Source of the DNA: [Clostridium] aminophilum DSM 10710
GTDB lineage: Bacteria; Bacillota; Clostridia; Lachnospirales; Lachnospiraceae
DNA: 64,000 nt
Direction: 5' to 3'
Assembly (NCBI RefSeq): GCF_000711825.1
Contig: NZ_JONJ01000013.1
Location: forward strand, 39,272-103,271
The position numbers were made by a program, and so were the translations under genes. How positions within the stretch are numbered: the first letter of the stretch is position 1; the number at the start of each line of letters is the position of its first letter. The notes under the pieces were generated by a model, which was given only the letters and a program-made list of their open reading frames with translations, made no database searches and was not told the origin of the DNA. Shown piece after piece: positions 53,151 through 60,398 of this stretch.

Positions 53151-55241
53151 ATGAAATGCAGAATTTTACATGAATCCTCCGGCCGTATGCGTGTCCATAT
53201 TGAACAGTTCCGCATGACACTGCAGCAGGCCGACCTGATTGAGTATGCGATCCGGAGCCTGGACTGCGTGGAGAATGTGCGGGTATATGAGCGGACCGGC
53301 AATGCGATCATTGCATATCGGCGCGGGAACCGCCATGCGGTTGTACAGGCGCTCTCGGAACTCAATTATGAGGATGAGAAATTCCATGCTCTCGTTCCGG
53401 AACACAGCGGAAGAGAGATGCGCAACAAATACGAGGAAAAGCTGCTTCTCAGCGTGCTGAGCAAGGGCTTTCGCACCCTGTTTTTTCCGAACGTTCTGAA
53501 TACGGCGATCACCGTAGTGGCGTCAATTCCTTATTTTGTGAAGGGCGTGCGGTCTCTTCTTCACGGCAGGATCGAGGTTTCGGTGCTGGATGCGGCTGCC
53601 ATCGGTGCCTCCCTTCTTCGGGGAGACCCCGCAACGGCGGGAAGTGTCATTTTCCTGCAGAATATCGGTGACACTCTGGAGGAATGGACCCGCGAAAAAT
53701 CCGTAGATGACTTGGCGGAAATGATGAGTCTACACGCGGACCGGGTATGGATCAAATGTCCGGACGGTGAGGAAGTATTGATGGATACCGGCGATGTGCA
53801 GGCCGGTGATCTGGTCGTTGTCCGGACATCCAATGTCATTCCGCTGGACGGAATCGTTGTCTCCGGAGAGGCAAGCGTCAATCAGGCTTCGATGACCGGA
53901 GAGGCGGCGCCTGTCTTTAAGTCGGAGGGTGCGACGGTCTTCGCCGGAACAGTGGTCAGTGAGGGCGAGCTGGTATACCGTGTTACAAAACGGGCAGGCA
54001 AGGGAAAATACGATCAGATTGTGAAAATGATCGAGGAGTCCGAAAAACTGAAGAGCAATACGGTTACCGCGGCATATCACCTGGCGGATCAGCTGGTGAC
54101 GGGAGCCTTTATCGGTATGGGACTGACCTATCTGCTGACGCGGAACATTACCCGGGCGATGTCATTTCTGATGGTTGACTTCTCCTGCGCATTGAAGCTG
54201 TCCATGCCGTTGGCTGTGATGTCCGCGATGCGGGATGCCGGAAAATATGAGATTTCCGTCAAGGGCGGAAAATTTCTGGAGGCGGTTTCGGAAGCGGAAA
54301 CGATCGTCTTCGATAAGACGGGAACACTGACCTATGCGACGCCGAAGGTGGCGGACATTGTCACGTTTGACGGCTGGTCCGAGACCGAGGCGCTTCGCCT
54401 GGCAGCCTGCATGGAGGAACATTTCCCACATTCGATCGCCAATGCCGTTGTCAGGGAAGCGGCGGACCGGAAGATCAGCCATGAGGAGTACCATACAAAA
54501 GTAGAATATATCGTGGCGCATGGAATTGCGACGACGATTGACGGGAAACGGGCAGTGATCGGAAGTCACCATTTTGTGATGGAAGATGAAAAGATCCGCG
54601 TAAGCGACTCGGAACGGGAAAAGTACCATGCGATCCCGGCGAATTACTCCCCGCTGTATCTGGCGGTTGACGGACGGCTTGCGGCGGTTCTCTGTATTTT
54701 GGATCCGATCCGTGAGGAGGCTGCCGGCGTGATCGAACAGCTTCACCGGATGGGGCTGAAGAAAATCTGCATGATGACCGGGGATAACCGATCGACTGCA
54801 CAGGAAGTTGCAAAGAGACTCTGCCTGGATGAGTTCCATGCGGAGGTTCTGCCGGAGGATAAGGCGGAATTTGTCCGCTCGGAACATGCCTGCGGACGAA
54901 AGGTGATCATGGTCGGCGACGGTATCAATGATACACCGGCGCTTTCGGAGGCGGACGTCGGTCTTGCGGTTTCAAATGGTGCGCCGATCGCACAGGAAGT
55001 TGCGGATATCGTGATCTCGAACGGATCGCTTCAGGAAATCGTTCGGATGCGTCAGATCGCCGAAGCGCTGATGAGGCGGATTCATGGAAATTACCGGAAC
55101 ATCATGGGCTTTAACAGCGTGCTGATCGCTCTCGGCGCGATGGGTATCCTCATGCCGTCCACAGCGTCGCTGCTGCATAATCTGTCAACGATCGGAATCG
55201 GTCTTCACAGCATGACGCCTCTGATCAGGGAGGAAGAATGA
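53151..55241 (+). CDS. P1B-like heavy-metal-type P-type ATPase with atypical FSC motif
   Basis: A 696-residue cation pump. It has an HMA_2-like N-terminal domain without a CxxC motif (1-75), the actuator with TGEAAP (249-254), the phosphorylation site DKTGT (388-392), an HP-locus variant in EEHFPHSIA, and the hinge GDGINDTPAL. The transport helix that is CPC or SPC in metal pumps reads D-FSC-ALKLSMP at 343-353. Substrate is therefore uncertain: a divalent metal is likely, but Cu+/Zn2+ assignment is unsafe. AAGGAGG precedes the start. The stop overlaps a 38-residue gene. Confidence 0.88.
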   Translation: MKCRILHESSGRMRVHIEQFRMTLQQADLIEYAIRSLDCVENVRVYERTGNAIIAYRRGNRHAVVQALSELNYEDEKFHALVPEHSGREMRNKYEEKLLLSVLSKGFRTLFFPNVLNTAITVVASIPYFVKGVRSLLHGRIEVSVLDAAAIGASLLRGDPATAGSVIFLQNIGDTLEEWTREKSVDDLAEMMSLHADRVWIKCPDGEEVLMDTGDVQAGDLVVVRTSNVIPLDGIVVSGEASVNQASMTGEAAPVFKSEGATVFAGTVVSEGELVYRVTKRAGKGKYDQIVKMIEESEKLKSNTVTAAYHLADQLVTGAFIGMGLTYLLTRNITRAMSFLMVDFSCALKLSMPLAVMSAMRDAGKYEISVKGGKFLEAVSEAETIVFDKTGTLTYATPKVADIVTFDGWSETEALRLAACMEEHFPHSIANAVVREAADRKISHEEYHTKVEYIVAHGIATTIDGKRAVIGSHHFVMEDEKIRVSDSEREKYHAIPANYSPLYLAVDGRLAAVLCILDPIREEAAGVIEQLHRMGLKKICMMTGDNRSTAQEVAKRLCLDEFHAEVLPEDKAEFVRSEHACGRKVIMVGDGINDTPALSEADVGLAVSNGAPIAQEVADIVISNGSLQEIVRMRQIAEALMRRIHGNYRNIMGFNSVLIALGAMGILMPSTASLLHNLSTIGIGLHSMTPLIREEE

Positions 55242-55354
55242 ATTATTTCAAATGGCATAAATGGAGTGCGGTTTTGATGATGATCTCCGGGGCAGTCTGC
55301 CTCTGGACCGGTCACAAGATGGTATCGAAGCCAAAACGTAACGACGGAGAATAA
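55238..55354 (+). CDS. 38-residue putative membrane peptide coupled to the P-type ATPase
   Basis: ATG at 55238 overlaps the ATPase stop (ATGA). The frame encodes MNYFKWHKWSAVLMMISG, then AVCLWTGHKMVSK and a charged end, stopping at TAA 55352-55354. One hydrophobic segment (about 9-25) with aromatic/basic flanks suggests a single-span membrane peptide. AGGGAGGAAGA precedes the ATG. It could modulate the pump, as small peptides do for other P-type ATPases, but this is inference from position only. Confidence 0.6.
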   Translation: MNYFKWHKWSAVLMMISGAVCLWTGHKMVSKPKRNDGE

Positions 55355-55364
55355 AGAATCGAAA

Positions 55365-55397
55365 AAAGGTGCTGCCGCGATGAGCGACAGCACCTTT
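55365..55397 (-). terminator. Terminator of the tRNA-Tyr/tRNA-Leu unit
   Basis: AAAGGTGCTG and CAGCACCTTT form a 10-pair stem. On the minus strand it is followed by a TTTTTT-type run (continuing to 55362); on the plus strand the T run is short, so it mainly serves the tRNAs and may also end the ATPase operon. Confidence 0.78.
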
Positions 55398-55406
55398 AAC
55401 ATATTA

Positions 55407-55492
55407 TGCCGGCAACCGGAATCGAACCGGTACGAAGTTTTACCCTCGCGGGATTTTAAGTCCCGTGCGTCTGCCAGTTCCGCCATGCCGGC
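55407..55492 (-). tRNA. tRNA-Leu (anticodon UAA)
   Basis: An 86-base class II tRNA. Acceptor GCCGGCA pairs with TGCCGGC plus discriminator A; the anticodon stem CGGGA/TCCCG encloses loop CTTAAAA (anticodon TAA); a long variable arm and the T-arm GGTTCGATTCC follow. The CCA end is not encoded. Confidence 0.95.
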
Positions 55493-55513
55493 AAGATCCG
55501 CGCGAACGCGAAA

Positions 55514-55595
55514 TGGGCGATGGTGGATTCGAACCACCGAAGCAATCTGCAGCAGATTTACAGTCTGTCCCCTTTGGCCACTCGGGAAATCGCCC
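55514..55595 (-). tRNA. tRNA-Tyr (anticodon GUA)
   Basis: An 82-base class II tRNA. Acceptor GGGCGAT pairs with ATCGCCC plus discriminator A; anticodon stem CAGA/TCTG encloses CTGTAAA (anticodon GTA); variable arm and T-arm GGTTCGAATCC present. Transcribed first, with tRNA-Leu 21 bases downstream. CCA is not encoded. Confidence 0.96.
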
Positions 55596-55677
55596 ATATA
55601 ACGCTAAGATGTTATCATAAAACACTTTGAAAAGCAAGTATCTTTTGACGGAAAAGTCATGGAAAACGAGAGAAATC

Positions 55678-55706
55678 TTGACAAAATCAGGGCCCTCCTG
55701 TATACT
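55678..55706 (+). promoter_or_regulatory. Promoter of the SRP RNA
   Basis: Perfect TTGACA (55678-55683), 17-base spacer, TATACT (55701-55706), placing transcription start near 55713. Confidence 0.92.
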
Positions 55707-55756
55707 TACAGGGCAAATTGAGCAATCAGTTGAGCAAGGAAAGACTTCGTCATAAC

Positions 55757-56024
55757 CTTTCCGCACAGCCGGGGAGTCAGCGGTGCCCTGTACCTGCAAT
55801 CCGCTATAGCAGGGGTGATATCCCGCCCAGGGCTCAGGCAGCGGAGCTGCCCCTTGTAAGTGGCGTTGAAGTTTGGGTCTTGCGCAACAGATCCCCGTGA
55901 ACCGTGTCAGGGCAGGAATGCAGCAGCACTAAGCGGGTCCTTCTGTGTGCCGCAGGGAAGCCTGGACCGAGTTAACTGCGAGGGTAACGTCCGCCGTTTG
56001 TGTTCAAAGCGGGATGTGCGGATT
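55757..56024 (+). ncRNA. ffs: Signal recognition particle RNA, large Gram-positive type
   Basis: About 268 bases. The 5' TCCGCACA pairs with 3' TGTGCGGA to close the molecule. The Alu-type domain is shown by GGTGCCCTGTACCTGCAATC and the following TATAGCAGGGG loop. The S-domain helix 8 has GTCAGGGCA, tetraloop GGAA (55915-55918) and TGCAGCAGCAC, the Ffh-binding region. TTGGGTCTTGCGCAAC is also conserved. This large form is typical of Bacilli and Clostridia. Transcription probably starts near 55713 and the 5' end is processed. Confidence 0.93.
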
Positions 56025-56039
56025 TTATATGAATATTTG

Positions 56040-56073
56040 GAGCGGTCGGTGCCGGTGCACCGGCCGCTCTTTT
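56040..56073 (+). terminator. Terminator of the SRP RNA
   Basis: A 13-pair stem (56040-56052 with 56057-56069, one wobble), loop CGGT, then TTTT. Confidence 0.9.
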
Positions 56074-56076
56074 CCG

Positions 56077-56260
56077 TTTCACAGGAAAGTGCTCCGCATT
56101 TCCTGTGAAATGAAAACGCTCCAAGAGAATGCGCACGCCGCTGAAGCGGTAGCTGTCCCCTTCCGGTGACCAGCGGCGGCGCGCAAAGTCCGTGGTGCTC
56201 CCCCCCTCCTCAGGATCAAGAGGATGGGGGAGCCGAGGTTCACTTGTGTACTTTGTTCTT
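56077..56260 (+). repeat. Dispersed intergenic repeat, copy D (full length)
   Basis: Head palindrome TTTCACAGGAAA (56077-56088) with TTTCCTGTGAAA (56099-56110), then AAACGCTCCAAGAGAATGCG, GGTGACCAGCGGCGGCGCGC, AAAGTCCGTGGTGCTCC, and a tail ending ACTTTGTTCTT. The order of blocks equals copy A. Confidence 0.8.
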
Positions 56261-56269
56261 AAAACGCGA

Positions 56270-56299
56270 TTGGTAAAACCATGCATTCCCGAGTATAAT
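56270..56299 (+). promoter_or_regulatory. Promoter of pfkA
   Basis: TTGGTA (56270-56275), 18-base spacer, perfect TATAAT (56294-56299), just downstream of repeat copy D. Confidence 0.5.
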
Positions 56300-56394
56300 A
56301 ATGAAGTGATTGTCGGAAAATTTGCGGACGATTCGTTCATTACAATAGAGACGCCCGGAATGGCCGTTCCATACGGGGGAAAGGACGGTGGCTC

Positions 56395-57480
56395 ATGAAA
56401 CGGTACGGAGTATTAACCAGCGGAGGTGATTGTCAAAGCCTGAATGCAGCTCTTCGGGGCACCGCAAAGGCACTGTTCCGCCTGGGAACGGATGTGGAGA
56501 TCATCGGTTTCCGGAACGGTTTCCGCGGGCTGATCCATGGGGACTATGAGATCATGAGACCGGAGGATTTTTCCGGTCTTCTCACCCGCGGAGGTACGAT
56601 TCTCGGGACGTCGAGAACGCCGTTTAAGCAGATCCGGGATCCGGAGAAAGACGGACTGGACAAGATCCGGGCGATGAAGGATACCTACCGGGATCTTGGA
56701 CTGGAATGCCTGATCGTTCTGGGTGGTAACGGCAGTCAGAAGACCAGCAATCTTCTCTCACAGGAGGGGCTGCAGGTGATTGCGGTACCGAAGACGATCG
56801 ACAACGATCTCTGGGGAAGCGATATCACGTTCGGCTTTCACAGCGCAGTGGAGGTCGCAACGAATGCCATCGACTGCATTCACACGACGGCTGCATCGCA
56901 CGGCCGTGTGTTCATTGTGGAATTGATGGGCCACAAGGTCGGCTGGCTGACGCTCTATGCGGGCCTTGCCGGCGGAGCGGATGTGATCCTTCTCCCGGAG
57001 ATTCCGTATGACATCGACAGCATCGTCCGGGCGATCCGCGCGAGAGAAGCGCAGCGGAAACATTTTACCATCATCGCGATGGCGGAAGGCGCGATTTCAA
57101 AAGAGATGGCGGTTCTGCCGAAGAAGGAGCAGAAAGAACTCCGAAAGAAAATGAAGAAGAAATATCCGTCGCCGGCCTATGAGATCGGTGCGGCCATCGA
57201 GGAGAAGACCGGACAGGAAGTCCGGGTGACGGTGCCCGGCCACATGCAGCGCGGCGGACATCCGACGGCCTACGATCGTGTGATCGCGACAAGGCTCGGA
57301 AGTGAGGCGGCCGCCATGGCGGTTCGGGGAGAGTTCGGCCGTATGGCGGCCATCACCGGCGGAAAGTTTGTGTCGGTTCCTCTCGGCGATGTTGCGGGAA
57401 AACTCAAGACGGTGGACCCGGAGAGCGAGATCATCCACGAGGCAAGGGCCGTCGGGATTTCCTTCGGAAATGAACCGTGA
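56395..57480 (+). CDS. pfkA: 6-phosphofructokinase, mixed ATP/PPi-type active site
   Basis: A 361-residue phosphofructokinase for fructose 6-phosphate. The N-terminal loop is LTSGGDCQSLNAA, and the catalytic TIDND sits in PKTIDND. The donor-site signature is GGNGSQKTS: the Gly after Asn is of the ATP type, while Lys before TIDND is of the pyrophosphate type, and the usual Asp103 is Asn. This is the mixed (group III) pattern, so the phosphoryl donor cannot be assigned by sequence. Substrate residues MGHKVGW and PGHMQRGG are kept. The start has GAAAGGACGGTGG upstream. Confidence 0.9.
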   Translation: MKRYGVLTSGGDCQSLNAALRGTAKALFRLGTDVEIIGFRNGFRGLIHGDYEIMRPEDFSGLLTRGGTILGTSRTPFKQIRDPEKDGLDKIRAMKDTYRDLGLECLIVLGGNGSQKTSNLLSQEGLQVIAVPKTIDNDLWGSDITFGFHSAVEVATNAIDCIHTTAASHGRVFIVELMGHKVGWLTLYAGLAGGADVILLPEIPYDIDSIVRAIRAREAQRKHFTIIAMAEGAISKEMAVLPKKEQKELRKKMKKKYPSPAYEIGAAIEEKTGQEVRVTVPGHMQRGGHPTAYDRVIATRLGSEAAAMAVRGEFGRMAAITGGKFVSVPLGDVAGKLKTVDPESEIIHEARAVGISFGNEP

Positions 57481-57535
57481 ACGAAGAAGAGATAAGAATA
57501 CATCAGATCAAAGAGCAGAGTAAGAGGTGAATCAG

Positions 57536-59161
57536 GTGGCTTACACCGCTTTATACAGAAAATGGCGCCCGTCGACGTTTGATGAAGTCCGGGGGCAGGA
57601 ACACATTGTCAGAACACTGAAGAATCAGATTATCACAGACCGGATCGGTCATGCCTATCTGTTCTGCGGAACAAGAGGAACCGGTAAGACCAGTATCGCG
57701 AAGATTTTCGCGAAGACCGTCAACTGCGAGCATCCGAAAGACGGGAACCCCTGCGGAGAGTGCGCAATGTGCCGCGCAATCGCGGAAGGCGCGTCGCTGA
57801 ATGTGATCGAGATCGATGCAGCGAGTAACAACGGCGTCGACGATGTCCGTGAGATCCGGAATCAGGTGCAGTATCCGCCGACCGACGGGAAATACAAGGT
57901 GTTCATCATCGATGAGGTGCATATGCTTTCGGCCGGAGCGTTCAACGCGCTCCTGAAGACGCTGGAAGAGCCGCCGGAATATGTCATTTTCATTCTCGCG
58001 ACGACGGAGGTCAACAAGATTCCGATTACGATACTCTCACGATGCCAGCGCTATGACTTCCGCCGTATCTCCATAGACACGATCGCGGGACATTTGCGGG
58101 AGCTGGCGGACGCGGAGGGCATCGATGCCGACGACAAAGCGCTTCGCTATGTCGCCCGGGTTGCCGACGGATCCATGCGAGACTCCCTGAGTCTTCTGGA
58201 CCAGTGCGCGGCGTTCCATTTCGATGAGAAACTGACCTATGACAATGTGCTTGATGTTCTCGGCGCGGTCGACACGGGCGTATTCACACGGCTGTTTGAC
58301 GCGGTTGTCCGAAGCGATACGGCGGAATGCCTCCGCACGGTCAGCGAGATGGTGGCAGAAGGCCGGGAACTGACCCAGATGGTGACGGATTTTCTCTGGT
58401 ACATGAGAAATGTCCTCATCATCCGGAATGCGTCCGAGGACGACAGACTGGAAGACATGGTGGAAATGTCGGAGGACAACGCCAAGGTCCTTCGCGAGCA
58501 GGCGCAGCACGTGGACGAGGAGACCCTGATGCGGTATATCCGCGTCCTCTCGGAACTCTCCGGTCAGATGAAATTTGCGACGCAGAAGCGCGTTCTGGTG
58601 GAGATTGCGCTGATCCGGCTGACCAGACCGGCGATGGAGAATAACCTTGACTCGGTTCTGCAGCGCCTTGCGGAACTGGAAAAGAAAATGAGCGAGATTC
58701 CGTCGGGGGCGGATCTCGCGGCGGCAGCCGCTGCTGCGGCACAGCAGGGCGGCACGGCAGGACCGGCAGCGGGAATCGCCGCCGCATCATCCGCGCCGAA
58801 AGAACCCAAAAAAGTGACACTGCCGCAGGCGGAATATGAGGAATTGAAGCTGATCCGGGAAGAGTGGCCGATGGTCGTCGGCAAAGCCAGCGGATCGATT
58901 CGTTCCGCCCTGCGCGACAGTTTCGTCAATCCGATTTCGCCCGGACGGATGGAGATCATCGTTCCGGATCAGATGAATGCCAAAATGCTGGAGCGGCTTG
59001 ATGCATTTCAGCAGATCAGCGATATCATCGCGGAGGATTATCAGCGGGAGATCCGGTTTACGGCCCGCGGCGACGGAAGTGTCAAACAGGAAGACACGGT
59101 CTACGTCAGCAGTGAGGATCTTCAGGCGGCAATCAATTTCCCGATCACGGAAGAGGACTGA
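57536..59161 (+). CDS. dnaX: DNA polymerase III subunits gamma/tau
   Basis: A 541-residue clamp-loader ATPase. Walker A is GTRGTGKTS (45-53), the zinc-binding cysteines are C64, C73, C76 and C79 (NPCGECAMC), Walker B is VFIIDEVHML, sensor 1 is FILATTEVNKIP, and the SRC motif is LSRCQRYDF. A tau-like tail begins after an Ala/Gly linker (about 395-420). The GTG at 57536 has AAGAGGTGA at good spacing. The stop codon lies in the first unit of a 33-base direct repeat. Followed by ybaB and recR as in most bacteria. Confidence 0.95.
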   Translation: MAYTALYRKWRPSTFDEVRGQEHIVRTLKNQIITDRIGHAYLFCGTRGTGKTSIAKIFAKTVNCEHPKDGNPCGECAMCRAIAEGASLNVIEIDAASNNGVDDVREIRNQVQYPPTDGKYKVFIIDEVHMLSAGAFNALLKTLEEPPEYVIFILATTEVNKIPITILSRCQRYDFRRISIDTIAGHLRELADAEGIDADDKALRYVARVADGSMRDSLSLLDQCAAFHFDEKLTYDNVLDVLGAVDTGVFTRLFDAVVRSDTAECLRTVSEMVAEGRELTQMVTDFLWYMRNVLIIRNASEDDRLEDMVEMSEDNAKVLREQAQHVDEETLMRYIRVLSELSGQMKFATQKRVLVEIALIRLTRPAMENNLDSVLQRLAELEKKMSEIPSGADLAAAAAAAAQQGGTAGPAAGIAAASSAPKEPKKVTLPQAEYEELKLIREEWPMVVGKASGSIRSALRDSFVNPISPGRMEIIVPDQMNAKMLERLDAFQQISDIIAEDYQREIRFTARGDGSVKQEDTVYVSSEDLQAAINFPITEED

Positions 59162-59187
59162 GCATCCGCATCGCACGGAGGATCGCG
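59155..59187 (+). repeat. 33-base direct repeat, copy 1 (spans the dnaX stop)
   Basis: GGACTGAGCATCCGCATCGC followed by ACGGAGGATCGCG; differs from copy 2 at one base. It contains the dnaX TGA (59159-59161). Confidence 0.9.
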
Positions 59188-59218
59188 GAGCTTGCGGCCG
59201 ATGATTTCACCCCGCGGG

Positions 59219-59251
59219 GGACTGAGCATCCGCATTGCACGGAGGATCGCG
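59219..59251 (+). repeat. 33-base direct repeat, copy 2
   Basis: Same as 59155-59187 with a C to T change at its 17th base, 64 bases downstream. It overlaps a longer hairpin (GCATCCGC 59226-59233 with GCGGATGC 59260-59267). Before ybaB a TATAAT at 59319-59324 has no clear -35. Confidence 0.9.
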
Positions 59252-59421
59252 CCGGCCGCGCGGATGCGGCGGGTTTATCGTAAGATTTATATAAGATGCG
59301 AAGAATGACAGATTGCGCTATAATTGAAAAGATATGATTGGAAATAATCAAAACTGACAGAGTACGGAGACATTGTTCGAAACATAAAGAAAAGACCCGG
59401 AGACGGGCGAGGAGGAAATGC

Positions 59422-59775
59422 ATGGCAAAACGCGGAGGATTCCCGGGCGGAATGCCGGGTAACATGGCGAATATCATGAAGCAGGCGCAGAGAATGCAGC
59501 GTCAGATGGAAGAAAAACAGAAAGAGCTGGAAGTGCGTGAGTATTCCGCATCCACCGGCGGCGGTGCCGTTACGGTTACAGTCAGCGGAAAGAAGGAGAT
59601 GCTTTCTGTCAAGATCTCTCCGGAAGCTTGTGATCCGGATGACGTGGAGATGCTCGAGGATCTGATTCTGACGGCAGCCAATGAGGCGATGAAGAAGGCC
59701 GAGGACGACAGCCAGGCGCTCATGAACAGCGTGACCGGCGGTCTTGGCGGTCTCGGAGGCGGACTGGGATTCTGA
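59422..59775 (+). CDS. ybaB: YbaB/EbfC-family nucleoid-associated protein
   Basis: A 117-residue DNA-binding protein. After a Gly/Met-rich start ([18 protein letters not shown]) the conserved core [19 protein letters not shown] leads into [18 protein letters not shown] and a Gly-rich end. YbaB dimers bind DNA and are usually encoded between dnaX and recR, as here. GAGGAGG precedes the ATG. The stop overlaps the recR start (TGATGG). Confidence 0.95.
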   Translation: MAKRGGFPGGMPGNMANIMKQAQRMQRQMEEKQKELEVREYSASTGGGAVTVTVSGKKEMLSVKISPEACDPDDVEMLEDLILTAANEAMKKAEDDSQALMNSVTGGLGGLGGGLGF

Positions 59776-60374
59776 TGGATTATTACAGTTCACAGATCAG
59801 CAGCCTGATCGAAGAATTTTCCAAGCTTCCGGGAATCGGCAGCAAATCGGCGCAGAGACTGGCGTTTCATGTCATCAATATGCCGGTGGAGCAGGCGGAG
59901 AAGCTTTCGCGGGCGATCGTGGATGCCCGCCATAATGTCCGCTACTGCAAAGAGTGCCAGACGCTGACGGATCAGGAGATCTGTCCGATCTGCGGAAACC
60001 CGAAACGGGATCACAACACGATTATGGTTGTGGAAAATACCCGCGACCTGGCGGCATACGAAAAAACCGGAAAGTATCAGGGCGTGTATCATGTTCTGCA
60101 TGGCGCGATTTCTCCGATGCTTGGCATCGGACCGAATGACATTCGCCTGAAAGAGCTGATGCTCCGTCTTCAGAAAGAGGATGTGGGCGAGGTCATTATC
60201 GCGACAAACTCAAGCCTTGAAGGCGAGACAACCGCGATGTATATCAGCAAGCTGATCAAACCGACGGGAATCCGGGTTACAAGGATTGCCAGCGGAGTGC
60301 CGGTTGGCGGAGACCTGGAGTACACCGATGAGGTGACGCTTCTCCGGGCGCTGGAAGGAAGAACAGAAATATAA
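59775..60374 (+). CDS. recR: Recombination mediator RecR
   Basis: A 199-residue repair protein that works with RecO to load RecA on gaps. The helix-hairpin-helix [16 protein letters not shown] is near the N-terminus. The zinc finger C-x2-C...C-x2-C is [18 protein letters not shown], and the Toprim domain includes [15 protein letters not shown]. Length is typical. It is translationally coupled to ybaB. Confidence 0.97.
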   Translation: MDYYSSQISSLIEEFSKLPGIGSKSAQRLAFHVINMPVEQAEKLSRAIVDARHNVRYCKECQTLTDQEICPICGNPKRDHNTIMVVENTRDLAAYEKTGKYQGVYHVLHGAISPMLGIGPNDIRLKELMLRLQKEDVGEVIIATNSSLEGETTAMYISKLIKPTGIRVTRIASGVPVGGDLEYTDEVTLLRALEGRTEI

Positions 60375-60398
60375 GGGAAAACGGCGGAGATAGATACC

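Noticed and set aside
55718..56169. Short open frames within the SRP RNA and repeat copy D
   Set aside because: They overlap a clearly recognised structured RNA and a non-coding repeat, and show no protein-like conservation.
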